Positions 8,828 to 17,889 of a DNA stretch of 64,000 nucleotides are shown in pieces (position 1 is the first letter of the stretch; each line of letters begins with the position of its first letter). Source of the stretch: Glutamicibacter sp. JC586. Lineage in GTDB: Bacteria > Actinomycetota > Actinomycetes > Actinomycetales > Micrococcaceae. The stretch spans positions 1-64,000 of the forward strand of contig NZ_VHIN01000021.1 of the NCBI RefSeq assembly GCF_009805585.1, in the 5' to 3' direction. The notes under the pieces are model-generated. The model saw only the letters and a list, made by a program, of their open reading frames with translations. It did no database searches and was not told where the DNA came from. The position numbers were made by a program, and so were the translations under genes.

Positions 8828-9334
8828 ATGGCACAGCCAATGTCGAACGACAAGATCATCAAGCCAACCGGCGAGGAACTGGAACGCCAGGAAAAGCGTC
8901 AAGGAAACCATGAAGCATCGGAGGAACAGCTTTCCGGTCCGCTGCACACCGAACTGGGTAAGACCACGATCGAAGACCGCGTGGTCCAGAAGATCGCCAG
9001 CATTGCAGCTCGGGAGGTGCCCGGCGTATACGCTATGGGCAATGCTGCCCGGCGAACTTTCAACTCACTTGCCGAACGCATCCCAGGAGCATCGGCAAAT
9101 ACTTCCGGTGGCGTAAGCGTTGAGAAGGGTGAGCAACAGACCGCGATCGATGTCTCCATCGTCATTTCTTACGGTTTCTCCATCGTGGAGGTTTCGAACG
9201 ACATCCGTTCCAACATTGTCTCTCAAGTTGAACGTGCCACCGGTTTGGAAGTCATTGAAGTGAATATCGATGTGACCGATGTGCACCTGCCAGAAGACGA
9301 CGAAGATGACGAGCCGCGCGAGGACCTGAAGTAG
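8828..9334 (+). CDS. Asp23/Gls24 family envelope stress protein
   Basis: A 168-residue protein starting at the ATG at 8828 after AAAGGAG. The first 50 residues are polar and likely disordered (GEELERQEKRQ). Residues 52-150 form the Asp23/Gls24 domain: I-E-D-R-V-V-Q-K-I-A-S-I-A-A-R-E-V-P-G-V, then I-D-V-S-I-V-I-S-Y-G and an amphipathic helix leading to V-I-E-V-N-I-D-V-T-D-V. The tail is strongly acidic. Asp23 proteins are abundant and sit at the membrane via the AmaP anchor, protecting against alkaline and cell-wall stress in Gram-positives. First gene of a five-gene operon divergent from the ECF sigma pair. Confidence 0.9.
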   Translation: MAQPMSNDKIIKPTGEELERQEKRQGNHEASEEQLSGPLHTELGKTTIEDRVVQKIASIAAREVPGVYAMGNAARRTFNSLAERIPGASANTSGGVSVEKGEQQTAIDVSIVISYGFSIVEVSNDIRSNIVSQVERATGLEVIEVNIDVTDVHLPEDDEDDEPREDLK

Positions 9335-9371
9335 GCCTTTGCACCACCGGTGAACAAAGAAAGGAAAAACC

Positions 9372-9548
9372 ATGAATCAGCTCAGGTGGGGACTAGTCGT
9401 AGGGCTAGTGGCCGGACTGCTCATAGCATTCGGCTCATTCACCCAGTTCATAGTCGTAGCATTCTTCGTGCTCATCGGTGGTGTGGTCGGCTGGTTTCTG
9501 CAGACGCGCGTCGACTGGGAGCGTGTTTTCATTAGCCGTCGGAGGTAA
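9372..9548 (+). CDS. Small membrane protein, DUF2273-like
   Basis: A 58-residue protein. ATG at 9372 preceded by AAAGGAAAAAC. It is mostly two adjoining hydrophobic segments (LVVGLVAGLLIAFGS and FIVVAFFVLIGGVVGWFL) followed by a basic tail ending in I-S-R-R-R. DUF2273 proteins of this size and hydrophobic pattern are regularly encoded between Asp23 and AmaP genes, which fits exactly here. It is probably a membrane partner of the Asp23 complex. Confidence 0.75.
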   Translation: MNQLRWGLVVGLVAGLLIAFGSFTQFIVVAFFVLIGGVVGWFLQTRVDWERVFISRRR

Positions 9549-9553
9549 CTCTC

Positions 9554-9925
9554 GTGGCAATAGATAACAATGGCGCAGGTTTAACAACTGTCGATACGCA
9601 GGTCTATTCAAAGATTGCCGCTAAGGCAGCTTCCAAGGTGCCTGGAGTCGGCGCCAGTTCCGGAGGGCTTCTGCATCTAAGCAAACCCGATGGTATCGAG
9701 GGAAAACCTGAGGCAACTGTTGAAGTACTTGGAAGCACTGTAGCCGTGGCACTCAAAGTTGGGATCCGCTACCCGCTCAACATTCCGCGTACTTGTGATG
9801 CGATTCGGCGACAAGTGATTGATGAGCTAACAAAGTACTTGGGGGTCGCATCAGTCCAAGTTGATATTCAGGTTGCCTGGCTTCATGCCAAACCGTCTAC
9901 AGCGAGGGAGAGGGTTTTACGATGA
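9554..9925 (+). CDS. Second Asp23/Gls24 family protein
   Basis: A 123-residue protein from a GTG at 9554, with the SD GGAGG formed by the end of the preceding gene. It lacks the polar leader of the first paralogue and consists of the domain itself: Y-S-K-I-A-A-K-A-A-S-K-V-P-G-V-G, a central A-V-A-L-K-V-G-I-R-Y-P strand, R-R-Q-V-I-D-E-L and S-V-Q-V-D-I-Q-V-A-W-L. The stop overlaps the next start by 4 bp. Two Asp23-type proteins with different partners in one operon is common in Micrococcales. Confidence 0.87.
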   Translation: MAIDNNGAGLTTVDTQVYSKIAAKAASKVPGVGASSGGLLHLSKPDGIEGKPEATVEVLGSTVAVALKVGIRYPLNIPRTCDAIRRQVIDELTKYLGVASVQVDIQVAWLHAKPSTARERVLR

Positions 9926-10473
9926 ATCGATTCTGGCATGTCCGGAGCGCTCGCACTGCGACCTTGGTGAGCACCTCTCTCGTGCTACTAGGAATTTCAG
10001 TAACCGCATTAGTCGTCTGCTTGATCCGGCTAACTAGTGGCGTATGGCCCGGCTGGATCTCGGGTGGGTTAGACGCCATTAAAAACACTGGGTGGGACGA
10101 TAACAGAGTTCTTGGAAGTGCCATTGGCGTGAGCATCCTAGGACTAGTTCTGCTTGTCGTAGCTTTGAGTCCGGGAAGGCGTAAGACGACCTTGCTGGCC
10201 TGGGACTCTCCAGCATCGCGTGAAGAATGGGTGCTCGAGAATCATGGTCTAACCCGCCTTGCACGATACGAAGCGCAACGCACCGACGGTGTACATGATG
10301 CGTCACCGGTGTTACGGGGAAACAGAATGCGCATCGCCATCTCAACGCCCGTTCATGAAACTAGCGCCATTTCAAAGGCGGTGCATGAGAACGTTAAAGC
10401 GGCGCTCGATGCTATCCCACTGGCACAGGACTTCAGCATCGAAACTCATACTAGCGCTCGAGGAGGGCAGTAG
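9922..10473 (+). CDS. Membrane protein of the Asp23 operon, DUF6286-like
   Basis: A 183-residue protein with two N-terminal membrane segments (residues about 13-36 and 67-85) and a cytoplasmic C-terminal domain that includes R-L-A-R-Y-E and N-R-M-R-I-A-I-S-T. This topology and position match actinobacterial DUF6286 proteins, which accompany Asp23 genes and probably act as AmaP-like anchors. It starts at an ATG overlapping the upstream stop (ATGA) and is followed within 2 bp by the next gene. Confidence 0.75.
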   Translation: MNRFWHVRSARTATLVSTSLVLLGISVTALVVCLIRLTSGVWPGWISGGLDAIKNTGWDDNRVLGSAIGVSILGLVLLVVALSPGRRKTTLLAWDSPASREEWVLENHGLTRLARYEAQRTDGVHDASPVLRGNRMRIAISTPVHETSAISKAVHENVKAALDAIPLAQDFSIETHTSARGGQ

Positions 10474-10475
10474 AT

Positions 10476-11066
10476 TTGTGGAAACCAAACGGTGTTCGTC
10501 AACGCGCCGTGCTGGCGTTGGTAGGTTTGCTTCTGCTCCTGGCGGGTGGCGCAATAGCGTGGACGAGTTGGACCTCTAGAACAGTTGAAAGCGCTCAAGG
10601 GCCTTCGCGTATCCGTGATTCACTGCCTATTCAGATGCCTGAATTGGCAACATTTACTGCCGGAGCACTAGCGGTACTAACCGTTCTCGCCTTGTTGAGT
10701 GTGCTTTCAGCGTTTCCACAAAAGCCCAGTAAGAGAACTTTCATTTACAGATCTGAAACTGGCGACGGTATAAGCAGCATGGAAACAGAAACCATCGCAC
10801 GTGCAGCACAGCAAGCTGCTCGGCACTCTTCGGAGATTAGTGATGCCGAAATCCGGATTAGCGGCAAAGCCCAGCATCCGGTGCTCTATGCTCGCTATAC
10901 CTTGCGCGTAGAGTCCCGGGCACTGGACGGAATGAACCTCATTCGGGAAACTCTCATTCCAGACTTGGAACAAGCCCTCGGTTCTCAGTTCGTAGAAAAG
11001 CACATCAGCATTGATTTTCTACCCAGGAAAGCCGAACCAAGCAACAAAATAACATTGTCTGTGTAA
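10476..11066 (+). CDS. AmaP-like Asp23 membrane anchor
   Basis: A 196-residue protein from a TTG at 10476 with GAGGAGG about 9 bp upstream. It has two hydrophobic helices (about 11-30 and 56-78) followed by a soluble domain with strand patterns similar to Asp23 (DAEIRISGKA, LYARYTLRVESRALDG, HISIDFLPRK). AmaP has two N-terminal membrane helices and an Asp23-like domain and tethers Asp23 to the membrane. It closes the operon; the strong terminator at 11195 lies about 130 bp downstream. Confidence 0.72.
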   Translation: MWKPNGVRQRAVLALVGLLLLLAGGAIAWTSWTSRTVESAQGPSRIRDSLPIQMPELATFTAGALAVLTVLALLSVLSAFPQKPSKRTFIYRSETGDGISSMETETIARAAQQAARHSSEISDAEIRISGKAQHPVLYARYTLRVESRALDGMNLIRETLIPDLEQALGSQFVEKHISIDFLPRKAEPSNKITLSV

Positions 11067-11194
11067 GTTCTGAGTCGAATTTTCCGAGACGAACCAACAC
11101 CCATCTCGCAAGAAATTCCATGGAGGAAGCCCAGGTCTCAGATACGGCCAAAGAACGAGTACGTCAAACTCCTGGTTTCCGTGAATCATTGATA

Positions 11195-11242
11195 CAAGAG
11201 GTCCTTACCGCTCTCAGCAGAGCGGTAAGGACCTCTTGTTTT
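11195..11242 (+). terminator. Strong intrinsic terminator of the Asp23 operon
   Basis: A perfect 20-bp stem (arms 11195-11214 and 11219-11238, loop CAGC) followed by a short T-tract. It ends the plus-strand Asp23 operon. Confidence 0.85.
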
Positions 11243-11524
11243 CTAGGGCTTCCATGTCCACTTGGAGGCTGGACACTGAAGCAAGACCACTGTTCTGGTT
11301 TCGACTAGGGGGAACGAAACCAAATGCCCGGTCTGGTCTGAGGCCAGGCTAGCAATAAGTCTGGCAACGCGGAATAAAAACTGTAGAGAATCTCGACATG
11401 ATTGCGCCTGGCACGCAGCGTTGAATGTCGCTCTACCTAAGGGTTGCGAGACGCCTCATCGAACACCGCTCCCCCAAATGAAAAATCCGCGGAAACTTCA
11501 CGATTCGAAATTCACGCAACCATG

Positions 11525-11572
11525 TGTCGCAACTACTGTCGTTGGACAGTGTCAACACCATTAGTTGCGAGA
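11525..11572. promoter_or_regulatory. Degenerate res site upstream of the dead resolvase
   Basis: Inverted arms TGTCGCAACTA and CCATTAGTTGCGAGA flank about 22 bp. They match the res site of the intact paralogue at 28311-28362, but the left arm has diverged (the intact copy reads GCAACTAATGG). Confidence 0.5.
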
Positions 11573-11586
11573 CTTTCGAAGGACCA

Positions 11587-12170
11587 ATGACCAAACTGAT
11601 CGGATATGCCCACGTATCGGCCAAAGCCCAGGACTCTGACCGGCGAATCCAAGACCTCCTTGCGGCTGGCATCCGCCGCGATGACCTCTACCTCGACCAC
11701 GTCCAGTCAGGCTCCCTCGCCAAACGCCCCGGCCTGGACGAAGCACTCGATGCGCTACACCCGGACGACACCTTGGTGATCACGAGCTTGGACCGGCTCG
11801 GGCGCTCCACCCAGAAAATGCTCGAACTGGCCGAAGAGCTGCGCAGCCGGGATATCGGGCTACGGGTGTTGAACCTCGGTGGCGGGGACACGGATACCAA
11901 AACTCCCATGTGGGCGCCATGGTCTTCACCTTCATGGCTGCCCTGGCCCAAATGGAGCTGGAGATCAAACGCGAACGCATCACCGACGCTGTCACCAAAC
12001 GCCGCACCAGCGGTGGTGATCTCGGCGGCCGACGCCCCACCTTCACCGACTCCCAAATCCGAACCGCAGCCAAGCTCCTCCAGACTGGCGAGCCAGCAAC
12101 CCAGGCCGCCAGAGACATGGAAATGTCCTGAGCGACACTCTATCGTCGAATCAAGAACCAGTGCCGATGA
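11587..12170 (+). pseudogene. Serine resolvase, frameshifted and with a nonsense codon
   Basis: The frame starting MTKLIGYAHVSAKAQD matches the intact resolvase at 27715-28296 almost residue for residue up to K-T-P-M (near 11909). There, two extra bases (ATGTGGGC where the intact gene has ATGGGC) shift the frame; homology resumes in another frame as G-A-M-V-F-T-F-M-A-A-L. Near the end a TGA at 12129-12131 replaces the Arg codon of M-S-R-A-T-L-Y, after which similarity continues to a stop at 12168-12170. Two independent lesions make this a clear pseudogene. Catalytic residues (S11, LDRLGRS) remain in the first part. Confidence 0.88.
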
Positions 12171-12671
12171 AGAGCACATCAGAAATGATTTGCTAGCTTG
12201 AAAAATGTTGATACTTCAAAGGCTTGCAATGCTGAACAGTAGCGGCATTTCGATGAGCTTGCGCCAATCCGCCGGATACTCGGGAAAGGAAGGGAAGTTC
12301 GCCGAGCTAGCGAAAACGTACATGCACTCACAAGAACTAAGGTGAACATCACCGAACAATGGCCATGATCGTGCTTGGTTTTCCCTCGTCGCCAGTGCTG
12401 TTCTGTGTGTAACTGATAATCGGAAACCGCATTATTTGAGATGGGTGCCAAAGTTCCCTGGATCGCACAGGCCATGCAGAGGAATAGGCCTGATCCTGTG
12501 CAGGTTTCCGGCGAATATACGCCGGCGTTATAAGGATTTGGTGTGGGCCATCACTTTTGCGCACTGAGTATCAGGAATTCCTAGCAATCATACGGACTCC
12601 GACAACGAAAAGTGGTGCCCAGTTCCAGTTACTGGACACTCACTTCGTCAGATTACAAACCCATGTTCACT
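12171..12671. other. Intergenic, no gene recognised
   Basis: About 500 bases between the dead resolvase and the OLD-family gene. Short frames on the minus strand have no start signals or family resemblance. No repeats or terminators stand out. Confidence 0.4.
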
Positions 12672-14498
12672 TTATGATCGAGCCATTTTGTGAAGATGTT
12701 CAAACCATCCTCTAACTTCGCCATCTGGATCACACTCATCTAGTTGTGCTGTTGTCATGCATCCAAAGCCTTGATCTGCAAGACGTCCCTTGACGTTGCC
12801 CTTTTTCATTGGACGGACGCCCGGCGTATTTTTTGTTGCTTCTGAAATTAGTTCCGGCACATTGCATTGGTCGCTAACCTGGATTCGAACGCCGAACGTT
12901 TGATAAATCGCTTCCGGATGCAGATAGTTTTCCATCATGAGTCGCTTTGTGACGATGCCGTATGATTCATCGTCGCGAGCGTTGACCGCTTCTGCCGCAG
13001 CTCTGTATTCCTCGACGTCACCGTCGTAGAGATGGAATTCTTTCCTGTCAAACCCCATGAGATAGCGATTGCTAACCCACTGTCCGAGAGTGCCACCGCC
13101 CTGCGGGACGAAGGCAAACCTAGGGTCTCTAGTGAGATTCGGATACTTTTCAGGATCACTATTGTGCAGAGTCTCGGACAGCCGTTGGAGCGATGTCACA
13201 TCGTGTGGGCCTTCCACGCAAATCAGGACAACCACACGGTTGTCCGGCTGCACTCCAAGCTCGTCGGCAAGCTCAGCCCAAGTCTCATCCGTGCCTTCGG
13301 AAACAGCCGGCACACCGGTATTGGGGTCCTTACGAACGTAACGAAGACTCTTCGCTGGCAGATGCGAAACAAAACCTGGGCTGTGGGAGGTGAGGATCAG
13401 CTGTGTTCCGGCTGCCTCTGCCATGGTGCTGAATGAGTCCAGTAGGATCCGCTGGTTACGCGGATGCTGAGATGTTTCTGGTTCTTCAAGAGCGTAGATT
13501 ACTGACGTCTTGTCGTTCTCTTCAAGCTTTCGTTTAGCCTCGGCTTTGAAGAAACTTACCAGGATCAAACGACGTACACCAGAACCGCGTTTGTTGATGG
13601 CAACACCATTAGAACCCTGCAATGCTATAGAAAACAAACTGTTCCAGCGTGGATCGCTCTTGAAATCTGGAATCAAGCCCTCAGCCAACGCTGGGTCTAT
13701 CTCAGCCAGAGCCGTGTGTGTGCGTGTGGCCAGTTCAGTAGCCCGCGTCCGTACAGCATCGACGATTTGCGTAAGGAGCTCCTTTACAGGTTCTTCGGCT
13801 AGGGCCGCAGCGATAGCCAACTTCATTGGTTCCTGGACCTCGTCGTCAGCATCGGTACTCTTCCGATCAGACTGGAACAAGGCGAAATGAGGAAGATAGG
13901 TGGCTAGTTTCTGCCAGATTTTCCCTCCGTCCTCCTTACTCAGCGGCACAGAAGTCTCTTCCAAAACCAACTCTTCAGTTCCCCAAAGCGCTGTCCGCAG
14001 TTGAGGATTAGTTGACTTGTTGACGGCTGCATAAGCTTCAGCGTCTAAGCGAACCTGGGCCAGCTTCTTGAGCGCGGCATTACCCAAAACAATCAGTTCA
14101 TTTAGACCGTCGTTCGTTGGATGCTGGCAGACCGCATGAATTTCTTCCTTTGGCTTCGCTCCAGTGCAAACCCACCGTCTCCTGATGTGCAGGTGCCCAT
14201 CAGCGTCAAGCAAGTGCTCCGCACCGAGAGTCGTTTCCGCCTGTGAATCCAGAATGAGGCTGGGAGGAAGCTCTGAGAATTTACAGCTGATTTCGAAGTA
14301 ATTGTCGTCTGTCAATACGTTCTTATCGGTGTTGTCCGCTTTCACAACACCGCCTCCGAAGAAAATGTCTAGCGCCTCAAGGATCGTGGACTTACCCGCG
14401 TCATTTCGTCCGACCACAGTGGTGAGATCGCCGAAGTCGATCCACTGCTCTTGCTGATACCCACGAAAATTCTTTAGCGAAACAGCAACCAGTCTCAT
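12672..14498 (-). CDS. OLD-family endonuclease (AAA ATPase + TOPRIM)
   Basis: A 608-residue protein. The N-terminus has the ABC/SMC-like ATPase start (LKNFRGYQQ) with Walker A G30-R-N-D-A-G-K-S-T38. Further on come the signature-like G-S-G-V-R-R-L, Walker B Y-A-L-E-E-P-E-T-S (about 345) and L-T-S-H-S-P. The C-terminal TOPRIM domain is marked by V-L-I-C-V-E-G-P-H-D (Glu) and L-Y-D-G-D-V (Asp pair). OLD proteins are ATP-regulated nucleases used in phage defence (P2 Old, GajA of Gabija, retron partners). No UvrD/GajB helicase gene is adjacent, so it is not a standard Gabija pair; the unknown gene 180 bp upstream on the same strand could be its partner. Confidence 0.88.
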   Translation of the reverse strand: MRLVAVSLKNFRGYQQEQWIDFGDLTTVVGRNDAGKSTILEALDIFFGGGVVKADNTDKNVLTDDNYFEISCKFSELPPSLILDSQAETTLGAEHLLDADGHLHIRRRWVCTGAKPKEEIHAVCQHPTNDGLNELIVLGNAALKKLAQVRLDAEAYAAVNKSTNPQLRTALWGTEELVLEETSVPLSKEDGGKIWQKLATYLPHFALFQSDRKSTDADDEVQEPMKLAIAAALAEEPVKELLTQIVDAVRTRATELATRTHTALAEIDPALAEGLIPDFKSDPRWNSLFSIALQGSNGVAINKRGSGVRRLILVSFFKAEAKRKLEENDKTSVIYALEEPETSQHPRNQRILLDSFSTMAEAAGTQLILTSHSPGFVSHLPAKSLRYVRKDPNTGVPAVSEGTDETWAELADELGVQPDNRVVVLICVEGPHDVTSLQRLSETLHNSDPEKYPNLTRDPRFAFVPQGGGTLGQWVSNRYLMGFDRKEFHLYDGDVEEYRAAAEAVNARDDESYGIVTKRLMMENYLHPEAIYQTFGVRIQVSDQCNVPELISEATKNTPGVRPMKKGNVKGRLADQGFGCMTTAQLDECDPDGEVRGWFEHLHKMARS

Positions 14499-14680
14499 AA
14501 TTTCCTTATGTTCAAAAGGGTTGGAGTAACCCAGTCAACCATCGTTTCTCGCTATAAACGAACCGTTTAGAAGAAACAACTGGTGAGAAATGCATTTTCA
14601 AAGAAAACAAGGCCGATGTTACGAAATAAAGAGACCCCATGCTAAGGCTCCTACACACACGGAACGTTGCAACACTCACG

Positions 14681-15415
14681 TCATATTTCAGCAGAGATCA
14701 TCCGCTGTACGTTGTAGACGTGGGGCTCCGTCTTGGCTAAAAGAGCAACGTCGATGACGGCGACCGTGGGGAGCGAAATCTCGCCGACGTCGAGTGTGGG
14801 TAACACCTTATAAGGCGTCACCCAGATGAAGCAGTCTACTCCAGATTGCACCATCACGTCTGTAAAGGCTGAATCGGCAAACCAATAGTGGGGTTTACCT
14901 TGTCCAGTTCGTCCAAATGAGCCCAACGATTCGAAATAAGCTGTGCTCTCGTCGAGAACGAGGAACCCGAGGTCGAACCCGCGTCGCTCTGCGTGGTACA
15001 CCTCCACTTTGCGAGCATGATCCGAAATGGTGCGCTTGAACTGGTAGATGTAGGACCGATAATTGTGGTCCTGGTCGGTAGGGAGTCCGCTGCTCACCGC
15101 TGCCACAACGGTCGCCTCTGAGTGGACGGCCAGCCCAAGCTCCTTAATTTCGCGAAGTACCGCACCTTCGCGTGCTCGCGTTTTGTCTTTCTTTCCTGGA
15201 CGCGGGTGGTCGTCCACGATCATCGATTCTAAGAGCAACGATGCAGAGAGGTCCTCGAAATCGGGGCGTTCACGTTGGTCAAGGTTCCCGCTTCGAAGAG
15301 ACGCCAGGAATTTGTGGGCCAATACGCTCTCCGCAGGATAGAAACACACAGCTGAATCATCGATGTGTGACACGAGGTTAACGATGTCCTGCTCGTTCTT
15401 GTATGTGAGCTTCAT
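14681..15415 (-). CDS. Unknown protein upstream of OLD nuclease
   Basis: A 244-residue soluble protein of no family I recognise. Visible features: an N-terminal half with a long helix (ESVLAHKFLASLRSG), an acidic E-R-P-D-F-E-D-L and a later block H-A-R-K-V-E-V-Y-H-A-E-R-R-G-F-D-L-G-F-L-V-L-D, whose alternation of strand and acidic/basic residues loosely recalls restriction-like nucleases, though no firm D-(D/E)-x-K is present. It lies 182 bp upstream of the OLD gene in the same direction, and the pair could be one transcriptional unit. Function unknown. Confidence 0.6.
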   Translation of the reverse strand: MKLTYKNEQDIVNLVSHIDDSAVCFYPAESVLAHKFLASLRSGNLDQRERPDFEDLSASLLLESMIVDDHPRPGKKDKTRAREGAVLREIKELGLAVHSEATVVAAVSSGLPTDQDHNYRSYIYQFKRTISDHARKVEVYHAERRGFDLGFLVLDESTAYFESLGSFGRTGQGKPHYWFADSAFTDVMVQSGVDCFIWVTPYKVLPTLDVGEISLPTVAVIDVALLAKTEPHVYNVQRMISAEI

Positions 15416-15515
15416 AGACCTAGTTTGCCTTCAAGAAGGCTGGAACTTCCACTATGTCTCCTGCAAGCAGGCCTTCAACTTGACAGGCTGTTGAAAAATT
15501 TTCCGTAATAGGATT

Positions 15516-15549
15516 GTGTACCCGTAGACAAGATTGTCTACGGGCACAC
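15516..15549. terminator. Hairpin, likely terminator/insulator
   Basis: Sixteen-bp arms (15516-15531 and 15534-15549, one wobble pair) are followed on the plus strand by CTTTTTA about 3 bp later. No plus-strand gene ends just before it, so it may insulate the membrane-protein gene at 15635 from upstream transcription. Confidence 0.5.
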
Positions 15550-15634
15550 AACTTTTTAAGAGCAAGCGATGCGCATTGATGACCTCGTGGTGAACGAATT
15601 TATGTGCTTCTACACGTAATAGATAGGAAAATAG

Positions 15635-16129
15635 TTGGCCACTCAGTCCGGTGCGCATGCCGAAAAAAACCTTGCGGAATTGAGCCCGCTTGAAAAATCA
15701 GTTCTGGCTCACAGGGACGAGTTGAAGAACCGTCGCGCCAGCTCACCAAACAGCAAGCCGTCGCATGAGGAAGAAATTTGGGATATGGTTCTCTCCCGCC
15801 TTTCAAACCAGCGGATAACCGAAGAAGCATCACAAAATGAGAAACACCGAGAGTTTGTCCTCAGCAACCAGCAAGCATTCTGTGCATTGTTACTTCTTAT
15901 AGCGATAACAGTCGCGGGCGTGGTGGTGCCAAGCCTCATCGGCAATGACATGCGAGAGGATTTTACATACTTGGCAATATCCGCCACGTTGATGGGTGTC
16001 ATCGCTGCCGGGTGTGGACTATGGGCCCACGAAGGTTCAAAAGCGGTCGACCTCTTAGGAAAAGGGTTGTGGTTTTCTTCGGCTATCATCGCTACGTACG
16101 CGGCGTTCGTACTAAATGGGCTCAAGTAG
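15635..16129 (+). CDS. Hypothetical membrane protein
   Basis: A 164-residue protein from a TTG at 15635 with AGGA about 7 bp before it. The first 80 residues are polar and charged (LSPLEKSVLAHRDELKNRR), followed by three hydrophobic segments (about 85-105, 115-132, 143-160). Topology suggests a cytoplasmic N-terminal arm and a membrane C-terminus. I do not recognise a family. It may be cargo near the OLD locus. Confidence 0.55.
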   Translation: MATQSGAHAEKNLAELSPLEKSVLAHRDELKNRRASSPNSKPSHEEEIWDMVLSRLSNQRITEEASQNEKHREFVLSNQQAFCALLLLIAITVAGVVVPSLIGNDMREDFTYLAISATLMGVIAAGCGLWAHEGSKAVDLLGKGLWFSSAIIATYAAFVLNGLK

Positions 16130-16275
16130 TCGATTCTTAATGGACTACTTGCGGTGTCCCGTAAGAGGAACCTGTCCCGGGTGGAGACGGTAACTGCGGA
16201 CCAGTTGACGCGAGGGGTGGCAAATCGCCGCAATGTGCCCCTGCGAAATCAGTAGTCTCTCCGCTGCACAGCATG

Positions 16276-16312
16276 CCCCGATCATTTCCTCTCGTCAGGG
16301 AAATGATCGGGG
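16276..16312. terminator. Strong hairpin after the membrane protein gene
   Basis: A perfect 14-bp stem (arms 16276-16289 and 16299-16312) with a 9-nt loop lies about 150 bp after the stop of the 15635-16129 gene. No clear T-run follows, but stem strength suggests a terminator. Confidence 0.5.
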
Positions 16313-16678
16313 TGCTTGCCGTTAATCCGCCAGGTTAGGCGTCGAACTCGTCCTTAGGTCTTAAACCTCTCGCCAACCCCAGCAACGATAGTCTGATTTT
16401 CTGCTGTATCTCAGATCCCCACCTGAGCAAAAATCATCCAGACCGTGAAATAGCGTACCCAATCGCTAAGGATAGAGATATGTCCCGAGAGGCTCTCTAC
16501 AACAGCAGCAAAGGCCAAACACACCATGGCCGAAATGAAAGAACTATTCACCATCAGCCGATCCACTGTCTGCCGCGCCATTACACCTAGCGAGCGCAGA
16601 AAAACTGGGATAACAGGTCTGTGCACTCCCTGAGCTGTCATGATGTTGTGAGACACGCGTTCGTAGGAGAATGAGTGC

Positions 16679-16972
16679 ATGACCAAACGTCAGAAGTTCA
16701 CCCCGGAATTCCGTGCCGAAGCGGTCGAGCTGGTGATCTCTTCACAGAAGAGCCTCATCGAGGTCGCAGCATCCCTAGGCATCAACGAAGGAACCCTGGG
16801 CAACTGGGTCCGTGCCTACCGCGCCGAGCACCCCGAAGCTGAAACCGAAGAGCGGAGTCCTGTGGAGTGGGCGCAATACGAGAAGCTGCGCAAGGAACTG
16901 CTGGAGGTGAAACGGGAGAACGAATTTTTAAAAGATGTCAGCGCCTATTTCGCGTCGAACAGCAAGAAATAA
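16679..16972 (+). CDS. IS3-family transposase OrfA
   Basis: A 97-residue protein with an N-terminal helix-turn-helix (KFTPEFRAEAVELVISS...LIEVAASLGINEGTLGNWV) and a C-terminal leucine-zipper-like coil (YEKLRKELLEVKRENEFLKD). In IS3 elements OrfA binds the inverted repeats and is joined to OrfB by a programmed -1 frameshift. A slippery run, TTTTTAAAAG, lies near 16925-16934 inside the overlap. Confidence 0.92.
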   Translation: MTKRQKFTPEFRAEAVELVISSQKSLIEVAASLGINEGTLGNWVRAYRAEHPEAETEERSPVEWAQYEKLRKELLEVKRENEFLKDVSAYFASNSKK

Positions 16973-17889
16973 GCGCCGTCTTCAACTTCATCAGAGCCCA
17001 TACCGGCCAGTATCCGGTGAAGTGGATGTGCCAGAAACTCAGCGTTTCCAGAGCTACTTACTATCGGTGGCTGAACCCCTCCGAACAGTTGAGCGAAGCT
17101 ACACTGTTGCGGGCGCACCGCACGAAACTAGTTCAAGACGAATACGAGGCGTTCAATCAGGTTGCTGGTGCCGGCCAATTAGTGGATTTGATCCGCAATA
17201 ACCAGGACGAAGAGATCCCGAAATCCACGGTTCTGTCGATCATGAAGGAACTGGGCATCCAGGCTAAGCGGATGTGCGCGTTCAAGACCACGACGGTGCG
17301 TGATCATCAGGCTCGGACGGCGCATATCAAGAACCATATGGTCGATAAGCTCGGCAAGCGTGACTTCCGTTCCTCACGTCCTGGCGCGAATTTGATTGGC
17401 GATATTACTTACCTGCGCACCGGGGAGGGCTGGTTGTATCTGGCGACGGTGATCGATTTGTACTCGCGTCGGATCGTGGGTTGGTCGATGGGCGAGAACA
17501 TGCAAACGCAGTTGGTCATTGACGCGATGGAAATGGCTGAATCGAGGGGTTTCATCCGTCTTGGCAGCGTTTTCCACAGCGATCGAGGCACGCAGTACAC
17601 CTCGGATGCCTTCCAGGGGTGGTGCGCGGAGCACGGGGTGCGGCAGTCAATGGGCCGCACTGGGGCGTGTTGGGATAACGCCGTAGCTGAGTCAGCGTTT
17701 TCAACGATCAAGAATGAGATGTTCCATCACCGGGCGTTCATCAGCCGCTTGGCGGCTCGGACTGCGGTAATGGAATACATCGAGACTTGGTACAACCGGA
17801 AGCGTCCTCATACGGCCAATGGTGGTTTGAGCCCTCAGGCGTTTCTGGATGTGTATGAGGAGAGGATTTCTCAGGCTGTTGCGGCTTGA
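16867..17889 (+). CDS. IS3-family transposase OrfB (integrase core), -1 frame
   Basis: The frame overlaps OrfA in the -1 phase and yields the rve integrase domain. DDE residues are visible: D in LIGDITYL, D in FHSDRGTQYTS and E in DNAVAESAFSTIKNE. The HTH_21 region (H-T-G-Q-Y-P-V-K-W-M-C) precedes it. The C-terminal Y-N-R-K-R-P-H-T-A-N-G-G-L-S-P is typical of the family. OrfB is normally made only as the OrfAB fusion, so its true N-terminus lies in OrfA. No lesion is seen. Confidence 0.93.
   Translation: MGAIREAAQGTAGGETGERIFKRCQRLFRVEQQEISAVFNFIRAHTGQYPVKWMCQKLSVSRATYYRWLNPSEQLSEATLLRAHRTKLVQDEYEAFNQVAGAGQLVDLIRNNQDEEIPKSTVLSIMKELGIQAKRMCAFKTTTVRDHQARTAHIKNHMVDKLGKRDFRSSRPGANLIGDITYLRTGEGWLYLATVIDLYSRRIVGWSMGENMQTQLVIDAMEMAESRGFIRLGSVFHSDRGTQYTSDAFQGWCAEHGVRQSMGRTGACWDNAVAESAFSTIKNEMFHHRAFISRLAARTAVMEYIETWYNRKRPHTANGGLSPQAFLDVYEERISQAVAA

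Noticed and set aside
11688-12179. 163-codon minus-strand frame opposite the resolvase pseudogene
   Set aside because: Ser/Arg-rich shadow of resolvase codons.
12672-14498. Complete Gabija system
   Set aside because: No UvrD-like GajB gene next to the OLD protein.
16411-16686. Minus-strand frame running from the IS left end into flanking DNA
   Set aside because: Starts inside the IS and lacks recognisable protein features; could be a cut gene, but nothing continues on the other side of the IS.
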